Below are positions 1-9,060 of a stretch of DNA of 33,614 nucleotides, piece by piece. The stretch comes from Oscillospiraceae bacterium. Its GTDB lineage: Bacteria > Bacillota > Clostridia > UBA1212 > UBA1255. The DNA is taken from NCBI GenBank assembly GCA_015069165.1, contig SVJD01000023.1:1-33614 (forward strand). The letters are read 5' to 3'. The notes beneath the pieces are model-generated. The model was not told the DNA's origin. It searched no databases and saw only the letters and a program-made list of their open reading frames with translations. A program made the position numbers and the translations under genes. Within the stretch, counting starts at the first letter, position 1. Each line of letters starts with the position of its first letter.

Positions 1-815
1 ATAACTTCATCGAGATTTTCGGGAAGATTGTCAAAGCTTGCAAATACTGCGCCCATGTGTCCGTCAGAAGCGGGAACTCTTATACACTGTGCTGTGAAAG
101 AAGGCTCGCTTGCAGAAACTATAACACCTTTCTCTGTATCGATTGTACCGAAAAGTTTCAAAGGCTCTTGCTCTGATTTTTCTTCTTCTCCTCCGATGTA
201 CGGAATAACGTTATCTACCATTTCAGGCCATGTTGCAAATGTTTTACCTGCTCCGGAAATCGCTTGATATGTACAAACGAGAACTTTATTAAGTCCAAAT
301 TGTCTCAAAGGATGAAGCGCAGGCACATAGCTTTGAAGTGAGCAGTTTGATTTTACCGCAATAAAACCTCTCTTTGTGCCGAGACGTTTTTTCTGGTAAG
401 GAATAATAGCTGCGTGCTCAGGGTTAATCTCCGGAACAATCATGGGAACGTCGGGAGTGAAACGGTTTGCACTGTTGTTTGAAATTACAGGGCATTCGTT
501 TTTAGCATACTTTTCTTCGAGAGCTTTAATCTCGTCTTTTTTCATGTCAACTGCGCAGAAAACAAAATCAACGGTTCCTGCGATTTTCTCAACGTCAGCT
601 TGAGCATCGTAAACTACCATATCTCTGTATTTCTCGGGAATTTCTCTTGTCATATTCCATTTTGCACCAACAGCTTCAACATAAGGTTTTCCTGCTGATC
701 TGCTGCTTGCTGCCAAAACTACTACATCAAACCAAGGGTGATTTTCAAGGAGCAACATAAAACGTTGTCCAACCATACCTGTAGCACCAATAATACCAAC
801 TTTATACTTTTTCAT
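1..815 (-). CDS. asd: Aspartate-semialdehyde dehydrogenase (3' end beyond window)
   Basis: NADPH-dependent reduction of aspartyl-phosphate to aspartate semialdehyde, the branch to lysine/diaminopimelate, threonine and methionine. The frame opens at an ATG with codons for MKKYKVGIIGATGMVGQRF, which contains the N-terminal dinucleotide-binding GATGMVG loop. The catalytic cysteine lies in KSNCSLQSYVPALHPL (around 342-372), the form found in the archaeal/fungal-like branch of the family rather than the E. coli-like one. About 271 codons are present. The C-terminus is cut by the window edge, so this is a partial gene. It is the last visible gene of the serS-dut-ispF-asd operon, 39 bp after ispF, with the ribosome site GGAGGAAG just upstream. 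DAP supply fits the DNPR-type MurE further right. Confidence 0.95.
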   Translation of the reverse strand, partial: MKKYKVGIIGATGMVGQRFMLLLENHPWFDVVVLAASSRSAGKPYVEAVGAKWNMTREIPEKYRDMVVYDAQADVEKIAGTVDFVFCAVDMKKDEIKALEEKYAKNECPVISNNSANRFTPDVPMIVPEINPEHAAIIPYQKKRLGTKRGFIAVKSNCSLQSYVPALHPLRQFGLNKVLVCTYQAISGAGKTFATWPEMVDNVIPYIGGEEEKSEQEPLKLFGTIDTEKGVIVSASEPSFTAQCIRVPASDGHMGAVFASFDNLPENLDEV

Positions 816-854
816 AATCTTCCTCCATTTACTCATTTAGTAAAAATTATATGT

Positions 855-1346
855 TTATTCTTTAATTGCCGTTACTATACAAATTACTGCGATTCCCTCT
901 CCCCGTCCGAATGCCGTAAGCTCTTCTCCGGTAGTAGCCGTTATCCCGACTTCCTCAGGCGAAATGCCCAAAAGCTTTCCGATTGATTCTCTCATTTGAG
1001 AAACACGAGGTGAAATTTTCGGTTTTTTGCACTCAACCGATACTGATGCGTGCACAAGCTTCATTTTCTTTTCTTTTAAACCAACAAGTGCGAGGTTTAA
1101 ATACGCAGTTGAATCTGTTATTCCTTTTTTGCAAAGTTCATCTGCAGGAGCTCCCAAAATGTTTTGTGCCGTAAGACCGGAAATTGCATTTGTTATTGCG
1201 TGTAATACAACGTCGCCATCGCTGTTAGCGAGCATTCCGTCACAACCGTCAAAAACAACTCCGCCCAAAACCAGCGGTTTATCTTCGTTCGTAAAGCGGT
1301 GAGAATCTTGACCGATTGCACTTATCGTGTATTTGTATTCGCTCAT
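855..1346 (-). CDS. ispF: 2-C-methyl-D-erythritol 2,4-cyclodiphosphate synthase, divergent
   Basis: Fifth step of the MEP isoprenoid pathway: CDP-ME-2-phosphate is cyclised to MEcPP with release of CMP. The protein has 163 residues, near the usual 155-160. Metal ligands are visible as D14 and H16 (QDSHRF) and H49 (DGDVVLHA). The C-terminal TTGEELTAFGRGEGIA block matches the family. Oddities: the usual HSDGD motif is NSDGD (the E. coli His34 position is Asn41), the Asp of the TDALLG motif is Asn53, and the GDIGKLFPDTD loop is replaced by unrelated sequence. The start follows dut by 3 bp with GGGATGAAAT as ribosome site. Family assignment is firm. Whether it has full cyclase activity is less certain. 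Confidence 0.88.
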   Translation of the reverse strand: MSEYKYTISAIGQDSHRFTNEDKPLVLGGVVFDGCDGMLANSDGDVVLHAITNAISGLTAQNILGAPADELCKKGITDSTAYLNLALVGLKEKKMKLVHASVSVECKKPKISPRVSQMRESIGKLLGISPEEVGITATTGEELTAFGRGEGIAVICIVTAIKE

Positions 1347-1349
1347 ATT

Positions 1350-1799
1350 TCATCCCACTCCCGTAGAACCGAATCCGCCGCCGCGGTCTGTTCCGATTTC
1401 TTTAACGCTTTGCACCTGTTTGAACTGAATCTTAGGCACTCTTTGGAGCACAAACTGTGCAACTCTGTCGCCTTTTTCCACGGTTACATCGGAATCTTTT
1501 GACACATTGTTCACTATAATGCAAACTTCGTCTCTGTATCCCGAATCTATCGTTCCCGGTGCATTTGCTATTCTGAGAGATGTTTTCAAAGAAAGTCCGC
1601 TTCTGGGTCTGACTTGAATCTCGAAACCGTCAGGTATTGCAACTTTTAATCCGGTCGGTACAAGCACTGTTTGTTCAGGCTTTATTACGACAGTTTCTGC
1701 GGCTCTTACATCCATTCCCGCATCGCCTTCTCTGGCATACGTCGGAATCTGAACACCCTCTCTGCAAACTTCCACGAAAACTTCTACGTTTTCCTGCAT
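1350..1799 (-). CDS. dut: dUTP diphosphatase, trimeric type
   Basis: Hydrolyses dUTP to dUMP and pyrophosphate, keeping uracil out of DNA and supplying dTMP synthesis. All five signature motifs are present in order: AGMDVRA (I), RPRSGLSLK (II), GTIDSGYRDEV (III, with the catalytic Asp), KGDRVAQFVLQ (IV) and RGGGFGSTG (V, the flexible C-terminal arm). The start chosen is the ATG at 1799, 149 residues, because AAAGGGG lies nine bases upstream. An in-frame ATG at 1829 would overlap the end of serS and has no ribosome site. It sits 17 bp after serS and 3 bp before ispF in the same operon. Confidence 0.97.
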   Translation of the reverse strand: MQENVEVFVEVCREGVQIPTYAREGDAGMDVRAAETVVIKPEQTVLVPTGLKVAIPDGFEIQVRPRSGLSLKTSLRIANAPGTIDSGYRDEVCIIVNNVSKDSDVTVEKGDRVAQFVLQRVPKIQFKQVQSVKEIGTDRGGGFGSTGVG

Positions 1800-1816
1800 T
1801 TTCTTTTTCCCCTTTA

Positions 1817-3100
1817 TTATTTCTTGCAAATTACTTCTGCGCCACCCATATACGGACGAAGTGCTTCCGGAATTCTTATGCTGCCGTCTTCGTTGTAATT
1901 GTTTTCAAGAAGCGCAATCAACATTCTCGGAGGTGCCGCAACGGTGTTATTAAGGGTATGTGCAAAATAATTGCCTTTTTCGCCTTTAATTCTGATGCCC
2001 AAGCGTCTGCTTTGTGCATCTGTAAGATTGGAGCAACTGCCGACTTCAAAGTATTTCTTTTGTCTGGGGCTCCAAGCTTCAACGTCAACACTCTTTGCTT
2101 TAAGATCCGCAAGATCTCCGGAACAACACTCAAGCGTTCTTACCGGAATATCCATGCTGCGGAAAAGCTCTACTGTGTATGACCACATCTTTTCGTACCA
2201 CTCTTTGCTGTCCTCAGGTTCACAAACAACTATCATTTCTTGCTTTTCGAACTGGTGAATTCTGTAAACGCCGCGCTCTTCAATGCCGTGTGCACCTTTT
2301 TCTTTACGGAAACAAGGTGAATATGAAGTCATTGTATAAGGAAGTTCTGCTTTAGGTAAGAATTGATCTTTGAACTTTCCTATCATGGAGTGTTCACTTG
2401 TACCGATAAGATACAAATCTTCGCCCTCTATTTTATACATCATTGCATCCATTTCCTCAAAGCTCATAACGCCCGTTACTACATCACTTCTAATCATAAA
2501 AGGCGGAATACAATATGTGAATCCTTTTGAAATCATAAAATCTCTTGCATAAGAAAGAACAGCAGATTCAAGTCTCGCAATATCTCCGAGCAAATAATAA
2601 AAACCATTACCTGCTACGCGTCTTGCAGAATCCAAGTCAATACCGTTTAATGCGCCCATAATGTCCGTATGATACGGAATCTCATAATCAGGCACAAAAG
2701 GCTCACCATATCTTGTAACTTCTACATTTTCACTATCATCTTTGCCTATCGGCACCGTTTCATCGAGAAAATTAGGAATTTTCATCATGCGCTCTTTTAT
2801 GGCAGCTTCATACTCAGCTTCTTTAGCTTCGATATCAACGAGTTCTTGGTTGATTTGGCCAACTTTAGCCTTTAATGCCTCTGCCTCGTCTTTTTTACCT
2901 TCACGCATAAGCTTACCGATTTGAGCACTTATATCATTACGCTCTTTTCTCGCGTCATTACCACGTTGAATAGCAGCACGATTCTTACCGTCCAATTCCA
3001 AAACTTCATCAACTAAAACAAGCTTATGGTCTTGAAATTTTTTCTTTATATTTTCTTTAACAGATTCCGGATTCTCTCTGAGTATCCTAATATCAATCAT
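1817..3100 (-). CDS. serS: Seryl-tRNA synthetase
   Basis: Charges tRNA-Ser (and tRNA-Sec if present) with serine in the cytoplasm. It has 427 residues, the normal length. The N-terminal third is the charged helical-hairpin tRNA-binding arm (about residues 25-105). Class II motif 2 is FRKEKGAHGIEERGVYRIHQF. Motif 3 has the form LNNTVAAPPRMLIALLENN rather than the common NGSGLAVGRTL-type sequence, so the protein belongs to a less common branch of the family. Its ATG is preceded by GGAGGC. It heads the operon serS-dut-ispF-asd and has its own promoter. The leader is too short to hold a T-box. Confidence 0.96.
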   Translation of the reverse strand: MIDIRILRENPESVKENIKKKFQDHKLVLVDEVLELDGKNRAAIQRGNDARKERNDISAQIGKLMREGKKDEAEALKAKVGQINQELVDIEAKEAEYEAAIKERMMKIPNFLDETVPIGKDDSENVEVTRYGEPFVPDYEIPYHTDIMGALNGIDLDSARRVAGNGFYYLLGDIARLESAVLSYARDFMISKGFTYCIPPFMIRSDVVTGVMSFEEMDAMMYKIEGEDLYLIGTSEHSMIGKFKDQFLPKAELPYTMTSYSPCFRKEKGAHGIEERGVYRIHQFEKQEMIVVCEPEDSKEWYEKMWSYTVELFRSMDIPVRTLECCSGDLADLKAKSVDVEAWSPRQKKYFEVGSCSNLTDAQSRRLGIRIKGEKGNYFAHTLNNTVAAPPRMLIALLENNYNEDGSIRIPEALRPYMGGAEVICKK

Positions 3101-3125
3101 TTTACGATGCCTCCGTCAATATAAT

Positions 3126-3153
3126 AGTATACCACATGCTATTTTATAACAAA
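3126..3153 (-). promoter_or_regulatory. Sigma-A promoter of the serS operon
   Basis: On the minus strand the -10 is TATACT at 3126-3131 preceded by TG-G, an extended -10. A weak -35, TTTGTT, lies at 3148-3153 with a 16-bp spacer. The predicted start leaves a leader of only about 20 nt before the serS ATG. Confidence 0.6.
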
Positions 3154-3210
3154 CATAAGTATATCGCAACTGTTTTTTTGCCTTTTCCCTTGATTTTTAC
3201 TTTATTCTTC

Positions 3211-3239
3211 TTGCTTTACTTTGCCTATAGTGATAGAAT
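3211..3239 (+). promoter_or_regulatory. Sigma-A promoter of azlCD
   Basis: TTGCTT (3211-3216), 17-bp spacer, TAGAAT (3234-3239). It diverges from the serS promoter. The leader to the azlC ATG is about 33 nt. Confidence 0.65.
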
Positions 3240-3278
3240 TTGCTCGTTTCGACAAAGCTTATGTTTTTGGAGCAGTAT

Positions 3279-4007
3279 ATGAACGGTAAAAGCACAAAAA
3301 AATCATATATCAAACAAGGCTTAAAAGACGGTCTTCCCATTGGTTTGGGATATTTTTCTGTTTCTTTCGCTTTCGGCTTGTCCACTGTAACGGCAGGTTT
3401 CGCAATTTGGCAAGCATTGCTCATTTCCATGACCAACCTCACTTCTGCCGGTCAATTGGCAGGTGTAACTCTAATGGCAACTTTTGCCTCTTTTGTCGAA
3501 ATCGCATTGGCACAGCTGGTAATCAACATTCGCTATTCACTGATGTCAATATCCCTTGCTCAAAAGCTCGACGAAACTTTCAGAACACGCGACAGATTTT
3601 TACTTTCCGCTTTTATCACCGATGAAATATTTGCAGTTGCTTCAAGTTACAGTTCTATAAATCGCACATACATGAAAGCACTGGCAATTCTACCTTATTT
3701 CGGTTGGACTCTCGGAACGCTTGCAGGCGCAGTATTGGGCGAACTTCTCCCTGCCGAATTAGTTTCAAGTTTGGGAATCGCAATATACGGAATGTTTATC
3801 GCTATAATAATTCCCCCTGCCAAAAAAAGTAAATCTGTATTTGGTGTTGTTATTGTTTCAGCATCTTTAAGTTGTATAATCCACTACACACCTTTGTCAA
3901 AATACATTTCATCCGGATTTTCAATAATAATTTGCGCAATAGTAACATCTTTAATTTTCGCAGCAATATTCCCTTTAAAAGAAACGGAGGAAAACGAAAA
4001 TGAATAA
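3279..4007 (+). CDS. azlC: AzlC family branched-chain amino acid exporter, large subunit
   Basis: Integral membrane subunit of the two-component AzlCD exporter. In Bacillus subtilis AzlCD exports branched-chain amino acids and analogues such as 4-azaleucine. The start is the ATG at 3279, since GGAG lies six bases upstream. A TTG 39 bp earlier is open in frame but has no ribosome site. The product has 242 residues with several hydrophobic segments. The opening GLKDGLPIGLGYFSVSFAFGL and the following segment with NLTSAGQLAGV are typical of AzlC. The end overlaps azlD by 8 bp, which implies translational coupling. The substrate here is inferred from family and pairing with AzlD. Confidence 0.9.
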   Translation: MNGKSTKKSYIKQGLKDGLPIGLGYFSVSFAFGLSTVTAGFAIWQALLISMTNLTSAGQLAGVTLMATFASFVEIALAQLVINIRYSLMSISLAQKLDETFRTRDRFLLSAFITDEIFAVASSYSSINRTYMKALAILPYFGWTLGTLAGAVLGELLPAELVSSLGIAIYGMFIAIIIPPAKKSKSVFGVVIVSASLSCIIHYTPLSKYISSGFSIIICAIVTSLIFAAIFPLKETEENENE

Positions 4008-4311
4008 ATTACAATATTTTTTAATTGCCCTTTTCGTAATGGCAGGCATTACATATTTAGTTCGTATGCTTCCGTTTGTGCTTTTCAGAAAAAAAATAAA
4101 GAACAACTTTTTAAAGTCGTTCTTTTATTACATTCCGTATGCTGTTTTAGCTGCAATGACTCTTCCTTCGATTTTGTATTCCACAAACTCAATTTATTCC
4201 GCCGCAGCAGGGTTCATCGTTGCTCTTTTGCTTGCATTCTTTGAACGCAGTTTGCTGTTCGTTGCCGTTGGTGCGTGCATTGCCTCTTTTATTTTTCAGA
4301 TAATATTATAA
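4000..4311 (+). CDS. azlD: AzlD family small exporter subunit
   Basis: Small membrane partner of AzlC. It has 103 residues and four hydrophobic segments, with the family sequence TYLVRMLPFVLF near the N-terminus. GGAGG lies inside the azlC 3' end nine bases before the ATG, and the two frames overlap by 8 bp, the usual AzlC/AzlD arrangement. It is convergent with plsY: only two bases separate the stop codons, and no hairpin terminator is visible between them. Confidence 0.9.
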   Translation: MNKLQYFLIALFVMAGITYLVRMLPFVLFRKKIKNNFLKSFFYYIPYAVLAAMTLPSILYSTNSIYSAAAGFIVALLLAFFERSLLFVAVGACIASFIFQIIL

Positions 4312-4313
4312 AA

Positions 4314-4952
4314 TTATTTTTTCAAACTCAATTTTGATTCTTCACCTTTTATAAGTCTTTTTATATTCGTATGGTGGCGCACAATTATAAGTAATGCCAC
4401 AAAAACGCAAAGCCAAAAAGTGCTGGTCATTCCGCTCGTAACAAAAAGATAATCTCCGGCAAAAAATACCATAATCGGTAATAAAGCCGCCCCCAACATA
4501 GAACCCAACGACACATATTTCGTCAATGCAACAACAGCAACAAAAACCACCAACGACAAAAGCGCCGGTATAGGAGCTACCATAAGAAGCACTGAAAAAG
4601 AAGTAAGCACGCCTTTTCCGCCTTTAAATCCAAAATAAATCGGCCAATTATGCCCGATTACCGCAAGCGCACCTGCTATACAAGCACCTTGCGAGCTGTC
4701 AAAACCGAATAAATAAAACAGAAGTTTTCCTAATAAAACTGCAATTATGCCTTTACAAAAATCTCCCAAAAATGTAAAGAGTGCTGCTTTTTTACCATAC
4801 ACTCTGTTCATATTTGTCATGCCTGCATTGCCGCTGCCTTGAGTGCGTATGTCTTGACCGTATACAGCCTTTGATAAAATAACTGCTGAATTTATACTTC
4901 CCAGTAAATATCCTATTACAGCAACGCTTGCCAATAAAATATAATATGTCAT
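4314..4952 (-). CDS. plsY: Glycerol-3-phosphate acyltransferase PlsY
   Basis: Membrane enzyme that moves an acyl group from acyl-phosphate to glycerol-3-phosphate, making lysophosphatidic acid for phospholipid synthesis. The 212 residues are normal length, with about five to seven membrane segments. Conserved motifs are GSGNAGMTNMNRVYGKKAA (motif 1, with the glycine loop) and GHNWPIYFGFKGGKGV (the phosphate-binding GGKG). It lies 36 bp after der and is probably cotranscribed with it. The acyl-phosphate-making partner PlsX is not in the window. Confidence 0.96.
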   Translation of the reverse strand: MTYYILLASVAVIGYLLGSINSAVILSKAVYGQDIRTQGSGNAGMTNMNRVYGKKAALFTFLGDFCKGIIAVLLGKLLFYLFGFDSSQGACIAGALAVIGHNWPIYFGFKGGKGVLTSFSVLLMVAPIPALLSLVVFVAVVALTKYVSLGSMLGAALLPIMVFFAGDYLFVTSGMTSTFWLCVFVALLIIVRHHTNIKRLIKGEESKLSLKK

Positions 4953-4988
4953 ACTGTAAACATCCTCGATTCTTATACTTTAAAAACC

Positions 4989-6320
4989 TTATACGTCTTT
5001 AGTGTCTTTTTCGCGTATTTTGAATACTATAGGTGTTCCTTCAAAGCCAAAATTTTGTCTTATTCTGTTTTCTATATATCTCATATACGAAAAATGTGCA
5101 AGTTCCGCTCTGTTAACAAAAACTGCAAACGTAGGTGGTTTTACTTTTATTTGAGTCATATAATAAAGCTTGAGTCGTTTTCCTTTATCTGACGGCGGCT
5201 GCACCATTGCAACTGCCTCATTCAGTACATCATTAAGCATACCGGTAGAAATTCTTTGTGATGCTTGGTCTGCAACGAACTTAATCGTTTCGTACAACCT
5301 TGTTACTCTTTGTCCTGTAAGCGCAGATATAAACACAACAGGTGCGTATAACATAAAGCTCAATTTTTCTTGAACTGTTTTTTTATACTCGTCCATTGTG
5401 TTTGTTTCTTTGTCTATCAAATCCCATTTGTTTATAGCAATTATGCACGCTTTGCCTTTATTATGGGCATAGCCTGCAATTTTAGTATCTTGCTCTGTAA
5501 CACCGTCTTGTGCGTCTACCATAATTACCACAACATCACTTCTGTCTACCGCTGTCAAGCTTCGCATAATGCTGTAGCGCTCAATATCGTCTGTGATTTT
5601 TCCTCTTTTACGCATACCTGCTGTATCAATAAAGCAAAAGTCCTGATCGTCTTTTGTTACGTATGTGTCAATTGCATCTCTGGTCGTACCGGGAATATCA
5701 CTTACGATAACTCTTTCTTCCCCGAGAATTCTGTTAATAAGAGAGGATTTTCCGGCATTTGGTTTTCCTACAACAGCAACTCTTATAAGATTGCTTTCTT
5801 CGTCGTCTTCTTCATACTCAGGAAGATTTTCAAGAACGGCATCAAGCACCTCACCTATTCCGAGTCCGTGAGCTGAAGAGACGGAATAAAAATCTCCCAG
5901 TCCCAGATTATAAAACTCGTATATATCAGCAGGCGGCTCGCCTACTTTGTCTACTTTATTTACTACAAGTATAACGGGCTTTTTAGTTTTTCTTATAAGC
6001 GTTGCGATATCCATATCGCTTGCCGTAACGCCGTCTTTCATATCTACCATAAATAAAATGACATCAGCAAGCTCAACCGCAAGCTCTGCTTGCCGCTTCA
6101 TTTGCTTTAGTATTGTATCTGTAGATTTAGGCTCTAATCCACCTGTATCTATAAGCGTAAAGCGCTTTCCGCTCCACTCTACTTCTTCGTATATTCTGTC
6201 GCGTGTAACTCCCGGAACGTCTTCTACAATCGAAATTCGTTTTCCGGTTACATAGTTAAAAAAGGACGATTTTCCAACATTTGGGCGTCCAAGTATAGCA
6301 ACTGTTCCTTGTCTGCTCAT
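4989..6320 (-). CDS. der: Ribosome biogenesis GTPase Der (EngA)
   Basis: Essential double GTPase acting in 50S subunit assembly. The start chosen is the ATG at 6320 (443 residues) because GGAGGTG lies nine bases upstream. A 20-residue upstream extension in frame lacks a ribosome site. Domain 1 shows GRPNVGKSS, DTGG and NKVD. Domain 2 shows GKPNAGKSS, DTAG and NKWD. A C-terminal KH-like domain begins near QRISTGMLNDVL. It follows rpmF after a terminator hairpin, with no clear promoter of its own in the 37 bp between the terminator T-run and the start codon, so readthrough from rpmF probably supplies expression. plsY follows. Confidence 0.97.
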   Translation of the reverse strand: MSRQGTVAILGRPNVGKSSFFNYVTGKRISIVEDVPGVTRDRIYEEVEWSGKRFTLIDTGGLEPKSTDTILKQMKRQAELAVELADVILFMVDMKDGVTASDMDIATLIRKTKKPVILVVNKVDKVGEPPADIYEFYNLGLGDFYSVSSAHGLGIGEVLDAVLENLPEYEEDDEESNLIRVAVVGKPNAGKSSLINRILGEERVIVSDIPGTTRDAIDTYVTKDDQDFCFIDTAGMRKRGKITDDIERYSIMRSLTAVDRSDVVVIMVDAQDGVTEQDTKIAGYAHNKGKACIIAINKWDLIDKETNTMDEYKKTVQEKLSFMLYAPVVFISALTGQRVTRLYETIKFVADQASQRISTGMLNDVLNEAVAMVQPPSDKGKRLKLYYMTQIKVKPPTFAVFVNRAELAHFSYMRYIENRIRQNFGFEGTPIVFKIREKDTKDV

Positions 6321-6357
6321 TTGCTCTGCACCTCCGTAAGAGCGTTTAATATGCTCT

Positions 6358-6405
6358 AAAAAAACATATACCCGGCTCAATGTCTTTAATAGACATCAGC
6401 CGGGT
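6358..6405 (-). terminator. Terminator between rpmF and der
   Basis: On the minus strand a stem ACCCGGCT/AGCCGGGT (6398-6405 with 6370-6377), with an inner GATGTCT/AGACATT extension, is followed after five bases by seven T (6358-6364). It ends rpmF. Since der has no obvious promoter, it may be partly permissive. Confidence 0.75.
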
Positions 6406-6437
6406 TTGTCATGTTTCAATTCACAATCTGAATGATA

Positions 6438-6626
6438 TTATTTTTCATCTTCAGCCATTGCAACGACTTCACGGCCTTTGTAATAACCGCAGTTGCCGCA
6501 AACCGTATGTGATAATTTGAATTCGTGGCAATGAGGACACTTTACAAGATTGGGAGCCTCCAATTTCCAGTTTGCTCTTCTTGTGCGAGTTCTCGCCTTG
6601 GACCATCTTCTCTTAGGACAAATCAT
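6438..6626 (-). CDS. rpmF: 50S ribosomal protein L32
   Basis: Small zinc-binding protein of the large ribosomal subunit, 62 residues. It starts MICPKRRWSKARTRTRRANW, the standard basic N-terminus with ICP in place of the usual AVP. The zinc ribbon is CPHC followed by CGNC. GGGAGGTG lies eight bases before the ATG. The common upstream partner yceD (DUF177) is absent: only 103 bp separate rpmF from ackA, and that gap holds a strong promoter. A terminator follows. Confidence 0.97.
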   Translation of the reverse strand: MICPKRRWSKARTRTRRANWKLEAPNLVKCPHCHEFKLSHTVCGNCGYYKGREVVAMAEDEK

Positions 6627-6691
6627 CTTATTTACACCTCCCGTGTATTACACTGCCGAAACAGTCTTATGCTCATAAAGCAACGGATGGA

Positions 6692-6720
6692 ATTATAAAC
6701 ATTTCCGCGCTTATTGTCAA
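6692..6720 (-). promoter_or_regulatory. Consensus sigma-A promoter of rpmF
   Basis: Exact TTGACA (6715-6720) and exact TATAAT (6692-6697) with a 17-bp spacer on the minus strand. The leader is about 58 nt. This is one of two perfect consensus promoters seen in the window, fitting a ribosomal protein gene. Confidence 0.9.
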
Positions 6721-6729
6721 GCATAATTT

Positions 6730-7923
6730 TTATTTTGTAAGTCTGGCAGTTTCTCTTGCAATTGCAAGCTCTTCGTTTGTGGAAATTACGAATACCTTTA
6801 CTTTTGAGCCATCTGCTGAAATCTCAACTTCGCCGCCTCTTACATTGTTCTTTTCTGCATCCATTGTAACGCCCAAATACTCAAGACCGCTTGCACAAGC
6901 AAAACGCATTGCAATGTCATTTTCGCCGATACCTGCTGTGAATACGATAGCATCAACACCATTCATTACTGCTGCATATTGACCGATGTAAGATTTTACT
7001 CTGTATGCAAAAATATCAAGTGCCAATTTAGCTCTTTCGTTACCTTCTTTAGCTGCTGCCGTAACATCTCTCATATCACTGCTTACGCCTGATACACCTG
7101 CAAGACCTGATTTTTTATTGAGAATTGTGTTTACATCCTTTGAAGAAAGATTTTCGTTGTCCATAAGGAAAAGAACAACTGCAGGATCGAGGATACCGCT
7201 TCTTGTTCCCATTTCAAGACCATCAAGAGGAGTGAATCCCATTGATGTATCCATACACTTTCCGCCTTTAACTGCTGCAATACTGCCGCCGTTTCCGATA
7301 TGGCATGTTACAATTTTAAGGTCCTCAATAGGTTTTTCCATAAGTGCAGCACAACGCTCTGCAACGTATTTGTGTGATGTTCCGTGGAAACCGTATTTAC
7401 GAATACTGTGTTTTGTATAATATTCATAAGGAAGCGCGTACATATATGCTTCGCTGGGCATTGTCTGATGGAATGCTGTATCGAATACTGCTACTTGAGG
7501 AACTCCGGGCATAGCTGCTTGGCAAGCTTTAATACCGATGATGTTTGCAGGGTTATGCAAAGGAGCCAAAGGAATACAATCTTCGATTGCTTTCATTGCT
7601 GCATCATCAATTACAACCGACTCGCAGAATTTCTCGCCGCCGTGTACTATTCTGTGACCTACTGCAGAAATATCTGCAAGGCTTTCAATTACTCCGTACT
7701 CTTTGCTTGTCAAAGCTTTAACAACTTCTGCTATAGCGATATTGTGGTCTTTAAGGTCAACTTTAATAATAGTGTCTTCTTTACCTGTTACTGTTTGTTT
7801 TACAAAAGAATCTGCAATACCGATTCTGTCGCAAAGTCCTTTTGCAAGAACGTTTTCGTTTGAAGAATCGATAAGCTGATATTTAAGTGATGAACTACCG
7901 CAGTTAATAACTAAAATATTCAT
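6730..7923 (-). CDS. ackA: Acetate kinase
   Basis: Converts acetyl-phosphate plus ADP to acetate plus ATP, the ATP-yielding last step of acetate fermentation. It has 397 residues, full length. Visible family motifs are [11 protein letters not shown] at the N-terminus (with the active-site Asn), [11 protein letters not shown] (Arg), TCHIGNGGS (His), [19 protein letters not shown] (Arg) and [11 protein letters not shown] near the C-terminus (metal-binding Glu). It follows pta by 23 bp with AGAAAGGCGG as ribosome site, so the two form an operon. No hairpin terminator is obvious after it. The rpmF promoter starts within 10 bp of its stop. Confidence 0.98.
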   Translation of the reverse strand: MNILVINCGSSSLKYQLIDSSNENVLAKGLCDRIGIADSFVKQTVTGKEDTIIKVDLKDHNIAIAEVVKALTSKEYGVIESLADISAVGHRIVHGGEKFCESVVIDDAAMKAIEDCIPLAPLHNPANIIGIKACQAAMPGVPQVAVFDTAFHQTMPSEAYMYALPYEYYTKHSIRKYGFHGTSHKYVAERCAALMEKPIEDLKIVTCHIGNGGSIAAVKGGKCMDTSMGFTPLDGLEMGTRSGILDPAVVLFLMDNENLSSKDVNTILNKKSGLAGVSGVSSDMRDVTAAAKEGNERAKLALDIFAYRVKSYIGQYAAVMNGVDAIVFTAGIGENDIAMRFACASGLEYLGVTMDAEKNNVRGGEVEISADGSKVKVFVISTNEELAIARETARLTK

Positions 7924-7946
7924 GACTTTCCGCCTTTCTTAATTTA

Positions 7947-8936
<990 letters not shown>

Positions 8937-9002
8937 TCAAAAACGCCACCTTAACTTAATATTTTTTATTCATTATTCTTACGGACAAAATGCCCACTGT
9001 CC

Positions 9003-9031
9003 ATTTTACATCTTTCATTCTTTTAAATCAA
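9003..9031 (-). promoter_or_regulatory. Sigma-A promoter of pta-ackA
   Basis: TTGATT (9026-9031), 17-bp spacer, TAAAAT (9003-9008) on the minus strand. Just downstream, a short inverted repeat GGACA/TGTCC (8983-8987 with 8998-9002) lies at the likely start of transcription and could be an operator or a 5'-end hairpin. Confidence 0.65.
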
Positions 9032-9060
9032 GTACGAAATAACACTATAATAAAATATTA

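Noticed and set aside
1637-2182. 181-codon open frame antisense to serS and dut
   Set aside because: Shadow of two conserved genes, with low-complexity composition.
3101-3160. T-box riboswitch before serS
   Set aside because: The promoter sits about 20 bp before the ATG, leaving no room for a leader.
5370-5876. 168-codon open frame antisense to der
   Set aside because: It lies wholly within a well conserved GTPase gene and shows no domain or ribosome site.
6321-6380. N-terminal extension of Der
   Set aside because: The extra residues include the terminator region and lack a ribosome site. GGAGGTG supports ATG 6320.
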